The notes under the pieces are model-generated. The model ran no database searches. It worked only from the letters and a program-made list of their open reading frames with translations, and was not told the DNA's origin. From JAKZSU01 sp047517485 (GTDB lineage Bacteria > Pseudomonadota > Alphaproteobacteria > UBA7887), in contig JAKZSU010000160.1 in the NCBI GenBank assembly GCA_047517485.1, positions 1-9,332 of the forward strand: a DNA stretch of 9,332 nt, read 5' to 3'. Shown piece by piece: positions 1 through 7,697 of this stretch (the first letter of the stretch is position 1; the number at the start of each line of letters is the position of its first letter). Position numbers and translations under genes: made by a program.

Positions 1-440
1 TCCGCCAATTCCTCGTCGCTCAGCGACATCGCATCCTCGACCAGATCACTGACCACCAGATCGTCGCCATCGGCGCGGGTGTGCTGATAATTGGATAGCG
101 AATCGACGCGCAGCGCCCTCGGCATCTGCCACGATTGGGCAGTCATGAACTCGATCGCCGAGAGTGTCTCGCGGGTGAAGACATTGCCGTCCTTGGGCGC
201 AATCGCCAGCAGCAGCACGTCGTTGCGGACAAAGCGCTTCTCGAGCGCCTCGAATTCCTCGTAGTCGGGATTGTCCGCGCCGAAATAGATCCGCAGATCC
301 TTGGCGAAGGTAATGTTCAAGGCGCCAAAGGACAGCGCGACAAGGCCGATCAGCGAGAACAGCAAAACCCACCACCGGTTACGAACCAGCCACTCGCCGT
401 AACCGTATGGTTTCAATGCCTCATTTTCGTCGTCGGCCAT
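1..440 (-). CDS. RND superfamily (MMPL-type) exporter, N-terminal part
   Basis: The first 146 codons of a membrane transporter; the rest lies beyond the left edge. The ATG at 440-438 is preceded by AGGGA about 9 bases upstream. A charged N-terminus (MADDENEALKPYGYGEW) leads to one hydrophobic helix at about residues 22-44, which opens a large periplasmic loop. The loop contains FGADNPDYEEFEALEKRF, then VLLLAIAPKDGNVFTRET, then a stretch with RVDSLSNYQHTRADGDDL. That order (helix, F/Y-x-x-DNP, acidic linker, PKDG-x-VFT, RVDS-x-x-NxQHTxAxGDDL) is what I know from the predicted exporters grouped as COG1033. These usually have about 750-850 residues and two sets of six helices. The substrate cannot be told; lipids or hydrophobic compounds are typical for relatives. 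It follows the acyl-CoA carboxylase gene on the same strand after a 215-base gap, so co-transcription is possible but not shown. Confidence 0.85.
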   Translation of the reverse strand, partial: MADDENEALKPYGYGEWLVRNRWWVLLFSLIGLVALSFGALNITFAKDLRIYFGADNPDYEEFEALEKRFVRNDVLLLAIAPKDGNVFTRETLSAIEFMTAQSWQMPRALRVDSLSNYQHTRADGDDLVVSDLVEDAMSLSDEELA

Positions 441-491
441 GGCTTGTTTCCCTAAAATGGACCCGTGAGTCAGCGACCCGAACAGTGACCG

Positions 492-518
492 CGCGCTTGT
501 GCGACCACGACAAGCGCG
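492..518. repeat. Perfect 9-bp inverted repeat upstream of the exporter
   Basis: CGCGCTTGT (492-500) and ACAAGCGCG (510-518) are exact reverse complements separated by nine bases. No T-run follows on either strand, so this is not an intrinsic terminator. It lies 52 bases upstream of the exporter start codon, where a repressor operator or a leader hairpin would fit. Its function is inferred from position only. Confidence 0.5.
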
Positions 519-655
519 TTCAATCGGTCGTACGCATGCGTTCTATATGTCAGCGTAAGGAGCGCTATAATCGGCGGCCGGCGCGGACGCAAGCACAGAA
601 TCTGCTTGGCCGCCCGGGTTTCGCCATTCGAAAACCTGTCATGTTCAGTATGCTC

Positions 656-2202
656 TCACGGCCGCACCGGAAATGATTTCGGACCCTTGAGCGAGGGCAG
701 GATCGGTTGAATCCAGTCGATCCAGTCGCACAGCATCGGCCGGGTGTCGCGCGGGTCGATCAGGTCGTGCACGGAAAAGGATTCGGCGCGCGGGAAGGCC
801 GATTGCCGCGCCGCCGCTTCCTCTTCGAGTTCGCGGCGCTTGGCGTCGGGATCGGCCGCGGCGGCGATTTCCTTGTGATAAGCCACGGCGACCCCGCCCT
901 CGACCGGCAGCGCGCCCATTTCCGCCGACGGCCAGGCGAGGACGTAACCGTCGGGGCCATAGTGGGCGGTCTGGGCGACGCCGAACGAGCGGCGGACGAC
1001 GATCGAGGCCCACGGCACGGTGCTCAGCGCCACGGTCAGCGCCGCGGCGGTGCCGAAGCGGATGGTGCCCGCCTTTTCCGCCGCGCTGCCGATCATGAAC
1101 CCGGGCTCGTCGACGAAACTGACGATCGGCAGGTGGAAGGTTTCGCACAATTCGACGAAGCGCCTGACTTTGTGGGCGCCGTCGGCAGTCATCGCGCCGG
1201 CGAGATAGCCGCAATCATTGGCAAAACACCGACTGGTTGGCCGTTGAGGCGACCAAGGCCGGTGATCTGACCGCGGCCGTGATCGCGCCCCATCTCGAAC
1301 AGGCTGCCCTGATCGAGCACGAGCGCCAAAAGCGCGCGCATGTCATAGAGCTTGCGGCGATTGCGCGGCACGATCTCGGCGAGCGCCTCCTCGCGCCGGT
1401 CGCGCGCATCGTCGCAGGCGGCCAGCGGCGGCAACTCATCCACATTCTGTGGCAAAAAGCTGAGAAAGCGGCGGATTTGGCGAAAGGCATCGGCCTCGTC
1501 ATCGGACGCATTGTCGACCACGCCGTTTTTTGTATGCACCTGAGCGCCGCCGAGCTCCTCCTTGGTCTTGCGCTCGCCGATGGCGCGCTGGACCACCGCC
1601 GGTCCGGCGATCAGCACTTGGCCGGTTGCGCGCGACATGACGGAAAAATGCGCCGCCACCAGGCGCGCCGCGGGGAGTCCGGCGACCGGTCCCAAGGCCG
1701 CGGTGGCGACCGGGACCGTCGCCATGGCAAGGGCGACAGAGCGAAAGCGCGGCGGCGAGAAGACCGGCGCCCCACCCGTGCTCGCCCCGGTACCGCCGAC
1801 GCTGCCGCCGCCGCCTTCGTGCAGCCTGATAAGCGGCACCCGATACCGGCAGGCGAGAGTCTCGGCATAGACGCTCTTGCGCAAACCGGCCTCGTTGGGA
1901 GAGCCCCCCTTGAGGGTGAAATCCTCGCCGCCTATGACGCAGCGCCGGCCGTCGATGGTGCCGAACCCGAGCACGAAATTGCCCGGCGAAAAATCTATGA
2001 GCGTGCCGTCCTCGTCACGCTCGGCACCGCCGGCACCGCCGCCGACTTCGCGGAACGATCCGGGATCGAGCACCGCCTCGATGCGCTCGCGCACCGTGAG
2101 ACTCCCCTTGGCATGCTGGCGCGCGACGCTGTCCTCGCCACCCTGGGCCTCGGCAAACGCAAGCTTTCGCCCCAACTCATCGATTTCCGGTCGCCAGCTC
2201 AT
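656..2202 (-). pseudogene. Acyl-CoA carboxylase carboxyltransferase (beta) subunit, frameshifted
   Basis: Carboxyltransferase subunit of a biotin-dependent acyl-CoA carboxylase (PccB/AccD5-like), which moves carboxyl from carboxybiotin to an acyl-CoA in the cytoplasm. The first frame (2202 to 1222, 327 codons) holds the N-terminal crotonase-fold domain, with the glycine-rich LHEGGGGSVGGTGAS near residues 128-141 and GGAQVHTKNGVVDNASDDEA near 218-237. It ends in QPVGVL and then runs into an unrelated tail and stop at 1189. The next frame resumes exactly there with ANDCGYLAGAMTADGAHK and continues to 656 with VDEPGFMIG, VVRRSFGVA and AWPSAEMGALPVEGG. Joined, they give about 515 residues, normal for the family. 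One missing base at 1221/1222 explains the break; no other stop interrupts either half. The start is the ATG at 2202, served by AGGGAGA seven bases upstream; an ATG 18 codons earlier lacks a comparable site. No biotin carboxylase or BCCP gene is in the window. This is either a genuine recent pseudogene or a sequencing error. Confidence 0.88.
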
Positions 2203-2239
2203 CGCCCGCTCTCCCTTTTGCCCGTGGGCAAGTTTATAC

Positions 2240-2272
2240 CAAACCGCGACGAGCAAGACTTGTCGCGGTTTG
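2240..2272. repeat. Hairpin bordering the repeat array, carboxylase side
   Basis: CAAACCGCGAC (2240-2250) pairs perfectly with GTCGCGGTTTG (2262-2272) around an 11-base loop. It resembles the stem at 2521-2542 (CAAGCCGCG/CGCGGCTTG): the one differing position is changed on both arms, so pairing is kept. A smaller palindrome, TTGCCC-GT-GGGCAA at 2218-2231, sits between it and the ribosome binding site of the carboxylase gene. Confidence 0.7.
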
Positions 2273-2520
2273 TAGTGCGTTCAGTCGCCGGCCAAGCTGG
2301 CCTCGCATAAGCTCGGGCGCGCGGTCGCGCTTGCCGGCCCGCACACCGTGCGGTCCGGTTAGTCTAAAGCGCGTTCAAGCGCCACGCAGGCTGGCCTCGC
2401 ATAAGCTCGGGCGCGCGGTCGCGCTTGCCGGCCCGCACACCGTGCGGTCCGGTTGTTTAAAGGGCGTTCAAGCGCCACGCAGGCTGCCTCGCATAAGCTC
2501 GGGCGCGCGGTCGCGCTTGC

Positions 2521-2542
2521 CAAGCCGCGGTGACGCGGCTTG
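2521..2542. repeat. Hairpin bordering the repeat array, distal side
   Basis: CAAGCCGCG (2521-2529) and CGCGGCTTG (2534-2542) form a perfect 9-bp stem with a GTGA loop. The adjacent run is ATAAAAA on the plus strand. The T-run therefore precedes the hairpin on the minus strand and is absent after it on either strand, so it is not a standard intrinsic terminator. Confidence 0.7.
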
Positions 2543-2601
2543 ATAAAAATTGCGATCTTGGGGGTCGGGACCGAGCCGATGTCGAAAAAATAGGCCGGCG
2601 G

Positions 2602-3264
2602 TTAGCGCAAGCTCGCCATTTCGGGCAGGCCATTGTCGGGGAAGCAGGTCGCGGAGATGAACGAGATGCGATAGAGCGATTTGAGTGTGGGGTAACTGAC
2701 GGGATCGAAATAAAGCCGGCCGGCGACATAGGTGTGGTTACTGGTCCGCCTGAGAACCTTGCCGACGCCGTTGACCTTGTGGCCGACCCGGATAAAGGTT
2801 TCGCGCATCAGCGCGAGTTCGACCGGACGGCCGAGATTGGCATACGGCCACGCCACTTTCATGCGGCCGCCGGTGAACCGGCCCTTGCCGTCGAAATTGC
2901 CCTCGAATTTGCCGCTGAGAGCTTGGTCCGGCAGGCTTAGCGGCGCCCCGACTTCAGTAATTTCACCGCCAACATTGTCCTCACTATCGACGCCGAACCA
3001 GAACGAAAGTTTGGATTCGACCTCGCCGCGATAGCTTTGATGCATGATCACGCCGGTGCAATCGAACACGGTCTCGTATATTTCTCCGGCTCGGGCCCGC
3101 GATATCGCCGGTGGCGCGAGATCGGGCGACCGCGAGATTTGCGGGCGCGACGGCTCGCCGGAATTCAGCGAATCCGCCGGCGCGGTCTGCGCAGCAACCA
3201 TTTGAGCACCGGTGAACGACATCACCAAGCCAGCGAGAACAGTCGGCGCGATCAATAACTTCAT
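2602..3264 (-). CDS. Secreted protein of unknown function
   Basis: 220 residues. The N-terminus (MKLLIAPTVLAGLVMSFTG) has a basic start, a hydrophobic core and a likely signal peptidase I site near AAQ-T (about residue 26), so the protein is probably exported to the periplasm or beyond. A proline/serine-rich linker (about 27-58) follows. The mature domain (about 60-220) is rich in glycine and beta-forming residues and has two cysteines, C69 and C207, that could form a disulfide. The stretch LSGKFEGNFDGKGRFTGGRM recalls a beta-sheet lipocalin- or calycin-like fold, but I do not recognise a family. The ATG at 3264 has AGGAT about eight bases upstream. The gene appears to be transcribed alone: its upstream region is a 338-base gap with a CRP-like palindrome at 3320-3335, and the repeat array lies downstream. 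Confidence 0.75.
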   Translation of the reverse strand: MKLLIAPTVLAGLVMSFTGAQMVAAQTAPADSLNSGEPSRPQISRSPDLAPPAISRARAGEIYETVFDCTGVIMHQSYRGEVESKLSFWFGVDSEDNVGGEITEVGAPLSLPDQALSGKFEGNFDGKGRFTGGRMKVAWPYANLGRPVELALMRETFIRVGHKVNGVGKVLRRTSNHTYVAGRLYFDPVSYPTLKSLYRISFISATCFPDNGLPEMASLR

Positions 3265-3319
3265 TTACAGATCCTACCCAATTTAATCGAGAAAAACCAA
3301 TGTGTTATAGGTTATTTTT

Positions 3320-3335
3320 TGTGATCAACGACACA
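3320..3335. promoter_or_regulatory. Candidate CRP/FNR-family binding site
   Basis: TGTGA-TCAACG-ACACA matches the CRP consensus TGTGA-N6-TCACA at nine of ten specified positions, with the correct 16-bp length. Its centre is about 63 bases upstream of the start codon of the secreted-protein gene on the minus strand, and it could also serve plus-strand transcription through the gap. A single short match can arise by chance, so this is a candidate only. Confidence 0.3.
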
Positions 3336-3408
3336 TATCCCGGGTATAGATCTCGCACTAAGACCTAATTCAATGGTGGGCACTGTGCCCGAAGTAGGGG
3401 AGGCCGGC

Positions 3409-3519
3409 ATGATGCATATGCACCATATCGATAAAATTTTTCAGAAATTGTTTCGATCGCGCGGAAATCCTAAGTATTCAAGACTATTTCAACCAGTCAA
3501 ACCGCGCTCCGGTGCATGA
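3409..3519 (+). CDS. Possible small basic protein, 36 residues
   Basis: An ATG at 3409, with a second at 3412, lies five bases after AGGGGAGG (3396-3403), a strong ribosome-binding match. The frame encodes MMHMHHIDKIFQKLF and continues to a TGA at 3517-3519. The product would be strongly basic (eight Lys/Arg against one Asp) with a Met/His-rich start that could bind metal. A hairpin (3378-3390) precedes it and a terminator-like hairpin (3523-3565) follows at once, giving it the shape of a self-contained unit. Against it: the codons include AGA, CTA and many AT-ending triplets unlike the neighbouring genes, and the length is easily reached by chance. It may instead be part of a small RNA. Confidence 0.3.
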   Translation: MMHMHHIDKIFQKLFRSRGNPKYSRLFQPVKPRSGA

Positions 3520-3522
3520 ACA

Positions 3523-3565
3523 ACGGGCGCATCCCGATGGGAAGCGCGCCCGTAATACACTTTTT
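3523..3565 (+). terminator. Terminator-like hairpin after the small frame
   Basis: ACGGGCGC (3523-3530) pairs with GCGCCCGT (3546-3553); inside it, TCCC-GAT-GGGA can extend the structure. AATACAC and then TTTTT (3561-3565) follow on the plus strand. The T-run is about seven bases from the stem, farther than in ideal intrinsic terminators. It suggests a plus-strand transcript ending here, although no conventional plus-strand gene precedes it. Confidence 0.4.
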
Positions 3566-3602
3566 GTCCCGCCCTATACGGCGGGTCGGACGGAATTATT
3601 AG

Positions 3603-3800
3603 CTAATATTCATCCGGTGCCAGGCGGCGACTCATAACCCCCTCACAATTACTGAATTCATCCGTTCCGGGAACGAAACCAAGCGCCGCGCATTCGCGCG
3701 CGTCGCTCGACGCATTTGGCCCGAGCATCACCTTTTGCAATTGCCCGCCGCAAGCCCCCAGGGCGAGCGCAAAGGCGGTCAAAATAGCAAGTTTTTTCAT
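3603..3800 (-). CDS. Small lipoprotein with paired cysteines
   Basis: 65 residues. MKKLAILTAFALALGAC is a type II signal peptide with a lipobox (L14-G-A-C17), so the mature protein should be about 49 residues with a lipidated Cys17, anchored in the membrane. The mature part contains C37-x3-GF-x-PGT-x3-F-x2-C52, which recalls a motif I know from small uncharacterised alphaproteobacterial lipoproteins; the two cysteines may form a disulfide. GGGAGA about ten bases upstream supports the ATG at 3800. A promoter candidate lies at 3859-3888. The gene stands alone, divergent from the XRE regulator gene. A CCCGCC/GGCGGG hairpin lies 17 bases beyond the stop codon but has no T-run. No biochemical role can be assigned. 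Confidence 0.75.
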   Translation of the reverse strand: MKKLAILTAFALALGACGGQLQKVMLGPNASSDARECAALGFVPGTDEFSNCEGVMSRRLAPDEY

Positions 3801-3858
3801 CAGTATTGTTCTCCCAAGTTGAATATCGCCCCCTGGCTCCAGTGCCCACGGCGAATCG

Positions 3859-3888
3859 ATTACGCGGCGTCATGCGCCGGTGAGTCAA
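3859..3888 (-). promoter_or_regulatory. Candidate sigma-70 promoter for the lipoprotein gene
   Basis: Read on the minus strand, TTGACT (3888-3883, five of six consensus bases) and CGTAAT (3864-3859, four of six) are spaced 18 bases apart. Transcription would begin near 3852, giving a leader of about 50 bases before the ATG at 3800. The assignment is by pattern only. Confidence 0.4.
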
Positions 3889-4085
3889 TATGGAGGGGCG
3901 CAGGCGAAATGGCAGGGGCAGGTTAGGGAATGTCGTTGGCGGCGGCTGGTTTTCCTGGCAAGAAAAACAATTTCTTGAATTCGACCGGGCTGCTGAATAG
4001 CCTCATTCCGCTCGACCGCATCGCCGCCGACCCTAGGCGAATTAGCGATCTCTATAGACCACGAACCGATACTTTCGAGGACTTT

Positions 4086-4703
4086 ATGCAACAGGATCCC
4101 CACGCGACAAAGGACGTGAAAGACAGCGATCTCGAAGCGGCGATCGGCCGCGAGGTCAAGGGCTACCGAACGGCGCTGGGCATGACCGTGGTCGAATTGG
4201 CGAAGCTCGCTAAATTGTCGCCTGGCATGCTTTCGAAGATCGAGAACGGGCAGATTTCGCCGTCGCTCGCGACCTTGAAAAACCTCACCGGCGCCTTGAA
4301 CGTGCCGTTCACGTCGTTGTTCCGGCGGTTCGAGGAGGAACGCGATTCGAGCTTTGTTCCGGCCGGACAAGGCATCGAAATCGAGCGTCGCGGCACCCGC
4401 GCCGGGCATCACTATCGCCTGCTCGGGCATACGGTCGGCGGCGCGGTCACGGTCGAGCCGTATCTGATCACCTTGACCACGGAGTCCGACGTTTTTCCGA
4501 TATTTCAGCATGACGGATCGGAATTTATCTACATGTTGGAAGGTCGCGTCGAATACCGCCATGGCAGCAATGTTTACGACATGAAATCGGGCGACTCGCT
4601 GTTCTTCGACGCCGACGTCCCCCACGGTCCGGAAAAACTGAAGCAATTGCCGATCAGTTTCCTCAGCGTGATTTCCTACCCGACGTCGCGCCACAAGGGC
4701 TGA
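4086..4703 (+). CDS. XRE-family transcriptional regulator with C-terminal cupin domain
   Basis: 205 residues. An XRE/Cro-type helix-turn-helix covers about residues 19-77, with VVELAKLAKLSPGMLSKIEN and then GQISPSLATLKNLTGALNVP typical of its recognition region. A cupin_2 sensor domain spans about 115-200, with HDGSEFIYMLEGRVEY (H142, E146) and GDSLFFDADVPHGP (H180). Proteins of this build are cytoplasmic and usually control a neighbouring catabolic operon in response to a small ligand; the ligand here is unknown. The start is set at 4086, where GAGGA lies four bases upstream and the length fits the family. The frame stays open to an ATG at 3930, which would add 52 residues with no recognised domain; there AGGGA abuts the ATG directly, which is poor spacing. 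The gene sits 156 bases upstream of the molybdenum hydroxylase operon in the same direction, so it is the obvious candidate regulator (inference). Confidence 0.85.
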   Translation: MQQDPHATKDVKDSDLEAAIGREVKGYRTALGMTVVELAKLAKLSPGMLSKIENGQISPSLATLKNLTGALNVPFTSLFRRFEEERDSSFVPAGQGIEIERRGTRAGHHYRLLGHTVGGAVTVEPYLITLTTESDVFPIFQHDGSEFIYMLEGRVEYRHGSNVYDMKSGDSLFFDADVPHGPEKLKQLPISFLSVISYPTSRHKG

Positions 4704-4714
4704 CAAACACGATC

Positions 4715-4737
4715 CCGGCGGACATTCATGCCGTCGG
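4715..4737 (+). terminator. Possible weak terminator after the regulator gene
   Basis: CCGGCGG (4715-4721) pairs with CCGTCGG (4731-4737) through seven pairs, one a G-U wobble, around a nine-base loop, just after the regulator stop codon. The following CAGCACTTGTTTG is only moderately T-rich. A second short stem (GGCC-GGAT-GGCC, ending near 4763) precedes TGATTTTT. Either could limit read-through into the operon. Confidence 0.3.
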
Positions 4738-4781
4738 CAGCACTTGTTTGGGGCCGGATGGCCTGATTTTTGGGTGCAAAA

Positions 4782-4834
4782 ATCGCGATAATTCGGCTGT
4801 GCGCCGCTCGTTCTAGAGTATGATCGGCATCGAT
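4782..4834 (+). promoter_or_regulatory. Candidate promoter and operator region of the hydroxylase operon
   Basis: TATGAT (4819-4824) matches five of six bases of a -10 element and would place the transcription start near 4831, about 30 bases before the coxS ATG. No good -35 box is found at the proper distance, which would suit an activated or regulated promoter. Two related palindromes flank it: ATCGCGAT (4782-4789) and ATCG-GCAT-CGAT (4823-4834), sharing ATCG/CGAT half-sites. The second overlaps the -10 and start region, where a repressor would bind. Linking these to the adjacent XRE regulator is inference. Confidence 0.4.
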
Positions 4835-4859
4835 TAGGCAGAATAGGGAGGTGACACTC

Positions 4860-5327
4860 ATGCCCACCGTATCCATGACGGTGAACGGTAACGCTGTGTC
4901 GGCGGACGTCGATACCAATACGTTACTGGTTCACTATCTTCGCGACGCTCTTGGTCTTACCGGCACCCACGTGGGCTGTGACACCAGCCAGTGCGGCGCC
5001 TGTGTGGTTCATGTCAACGGCCGCTCGGATAAATCCTGTACCACGTTGGCGGTGATGAACGAAGGCGCCGAGGTCACCACCATCGAGGGCCTGGAAGTCG
5101 ATGGCGTCCTGCATCCCATGCAGCAGGCGTTCATGGACAACCACGGCCTGCAATGCGGCTTCTGCACCCCGGGCATGGTGATGAGCGCGATCGATCTGGT
5201 GAACATGAACCCCAACCCGGACGAAGCGACGATCCGGGACAATCTCGAGGGCAATATCTGCCGCTGCACCGGATACCACAACATCGTCAAGGCGGTGCGC
5301 CAAGCCGCCGGCGAAATGGGGGGTTGA
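4860..5327 (+). CDS. coxS: Molybdenum hydroxylase small subunit, [2Fe-2S] protein (CoxS-like)
   Basis: 155 residues. The iron-sulfur subunit of a CO dehydrogenase/xanthine dehydrogenase-family enzyme; it passes electrons from the molybdenum centre to the FAD subunit. The N-terminal plant-ferredoxin-like domain binds one [2Fe-2S] cluster through C40, C45, C48 and C60 (GCDTSQCGAC and later C). The C-terminal four-helix domain binds the second through C99, C102, C134 and C136 (CGFC ... CRC). All eight ligands are present and the length is normal. The ATG at 4860 is chosen because GGGAGGTGA (4846-4854), a near-perfect ribosome binding site, lies five bases upstream; an in-frame GTG at 4851 falls inside that site. 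It is the first gene of the operon, ending three bases before coxL. Confidence 0.95.
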   Translation: MPTVSMTVNGNAVSADVDTNTLLVHYLRDALGLTGTHVGCDTSQCGACVVHVNGRSDKSCTTLAVMNEGAEVTTIEGLEVDGVLHPMQQAFMDNHGLQCGFCTPGMVMSAIDLVNMNPNPDEATIRDNLEGNICRCTGYHNIVKAVRQAAGEMGG

Positions 5328-5330
5328 ACG

Positions 5331-7679
<2,349 letters not shown>

Positions 7680-7697
7680 GCGAGGGAGGACGAAAAA

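Larger units (their letters stand above)
2240..2542. repeat. Array of three ~93-bp repeats alternating with four hairpins
   Basis: A 34-bp core starting CCTCGCATAAGCTCGGGCGC is identical at 2301-2334, 2395-2428 and 2487-2520 (spacing 94 and 92). Copies 1 and 2 agree over a longer stretch, including the following hairpin. A hairpin precedes the first core and follows each core: 2240-2272 (11-bp perfect stem), 2334-2358 and 2428-2452 (11-bp stems with one mismatch, identical to each other), and 2521-2542 (9-bp perfect stem, GTGA loop). The array fills the space between the end of the secreted-protein gene and the start of the carboxylase gene, so it would be transcribed as leader or spacer RNA on the minus strand. 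Short open frames across it look like by-products of the GC-rich repeat. I cannot assign it to a named repeat family. Confidence 0.85.
3265..3602. other. AT-rich intergenic region
   Basis: A 338-base gap clearly richer in A and T than the flanking genes, lying between two minus-strand genes for exported proteins. It holds a CRP/FNR-like site (3320-3335), a GGGCAC-T-GTGCCC palindrome (3378-3390), a Shine-Dalgarno-like AGGGGAGG (3396-3403) before a possible 36-codon frame, a terminator-like hairpin (3523-3565), a second hairpin CCCGCC/GGCGGG (3568-3585), and a 12-bp palindrome TATTAGCTAATA (3597-3608) that includes the stop codon of the lipoprotein gene. Besides these I see no conventional gene. 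Confidence 0.6.

Noticed and set aside
407..676. An 89-codon plus-strand frame between the exporter and carboxylase genes
   Set aside because: It overlaps the starts and ends of genes on the other strand, has no ribosome site of note and encodes an Arg-rich sequence without motifs.
2203..2256. Longer start for the carboxylase at 2256
   Set aside because: The extra 18 residues have no family similarity, and the strong ribosome site AGGGAGA serves the ATG at 2202; the extension also covers the TTGCCC/GGGCAA palindrome of the leader.
1237..2310. A 357-codon open frame on the plus strand opposite the carboxylase gene
   Set aside because: It has low-complexity Arg/Ala-rich composition and no recognisable motif, while the minus strand carries conserved carboxyltransferase sequence.
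2277..2542. Direct repeats considered as a CRISPR array
   Set aside because: There are only three copies with a period near 93 bp, the intervening sequence is itself largely repeated, and no cas genes are present.
2521..2550. Hairpin next to an A/T run considered as an intrinsic terminator
   Set aside because: On the plus strand the run after the stem is A-rich, and on the minus strand the T-run precedes the stem, so neither strand has stem followed by T-run.
3885..4706. A 273-codon minus-strand frame opposite the regulator gene
   Set aside because: Antisense shadow; the plus strand encodes clear helix-turn-helix and cupin domains.
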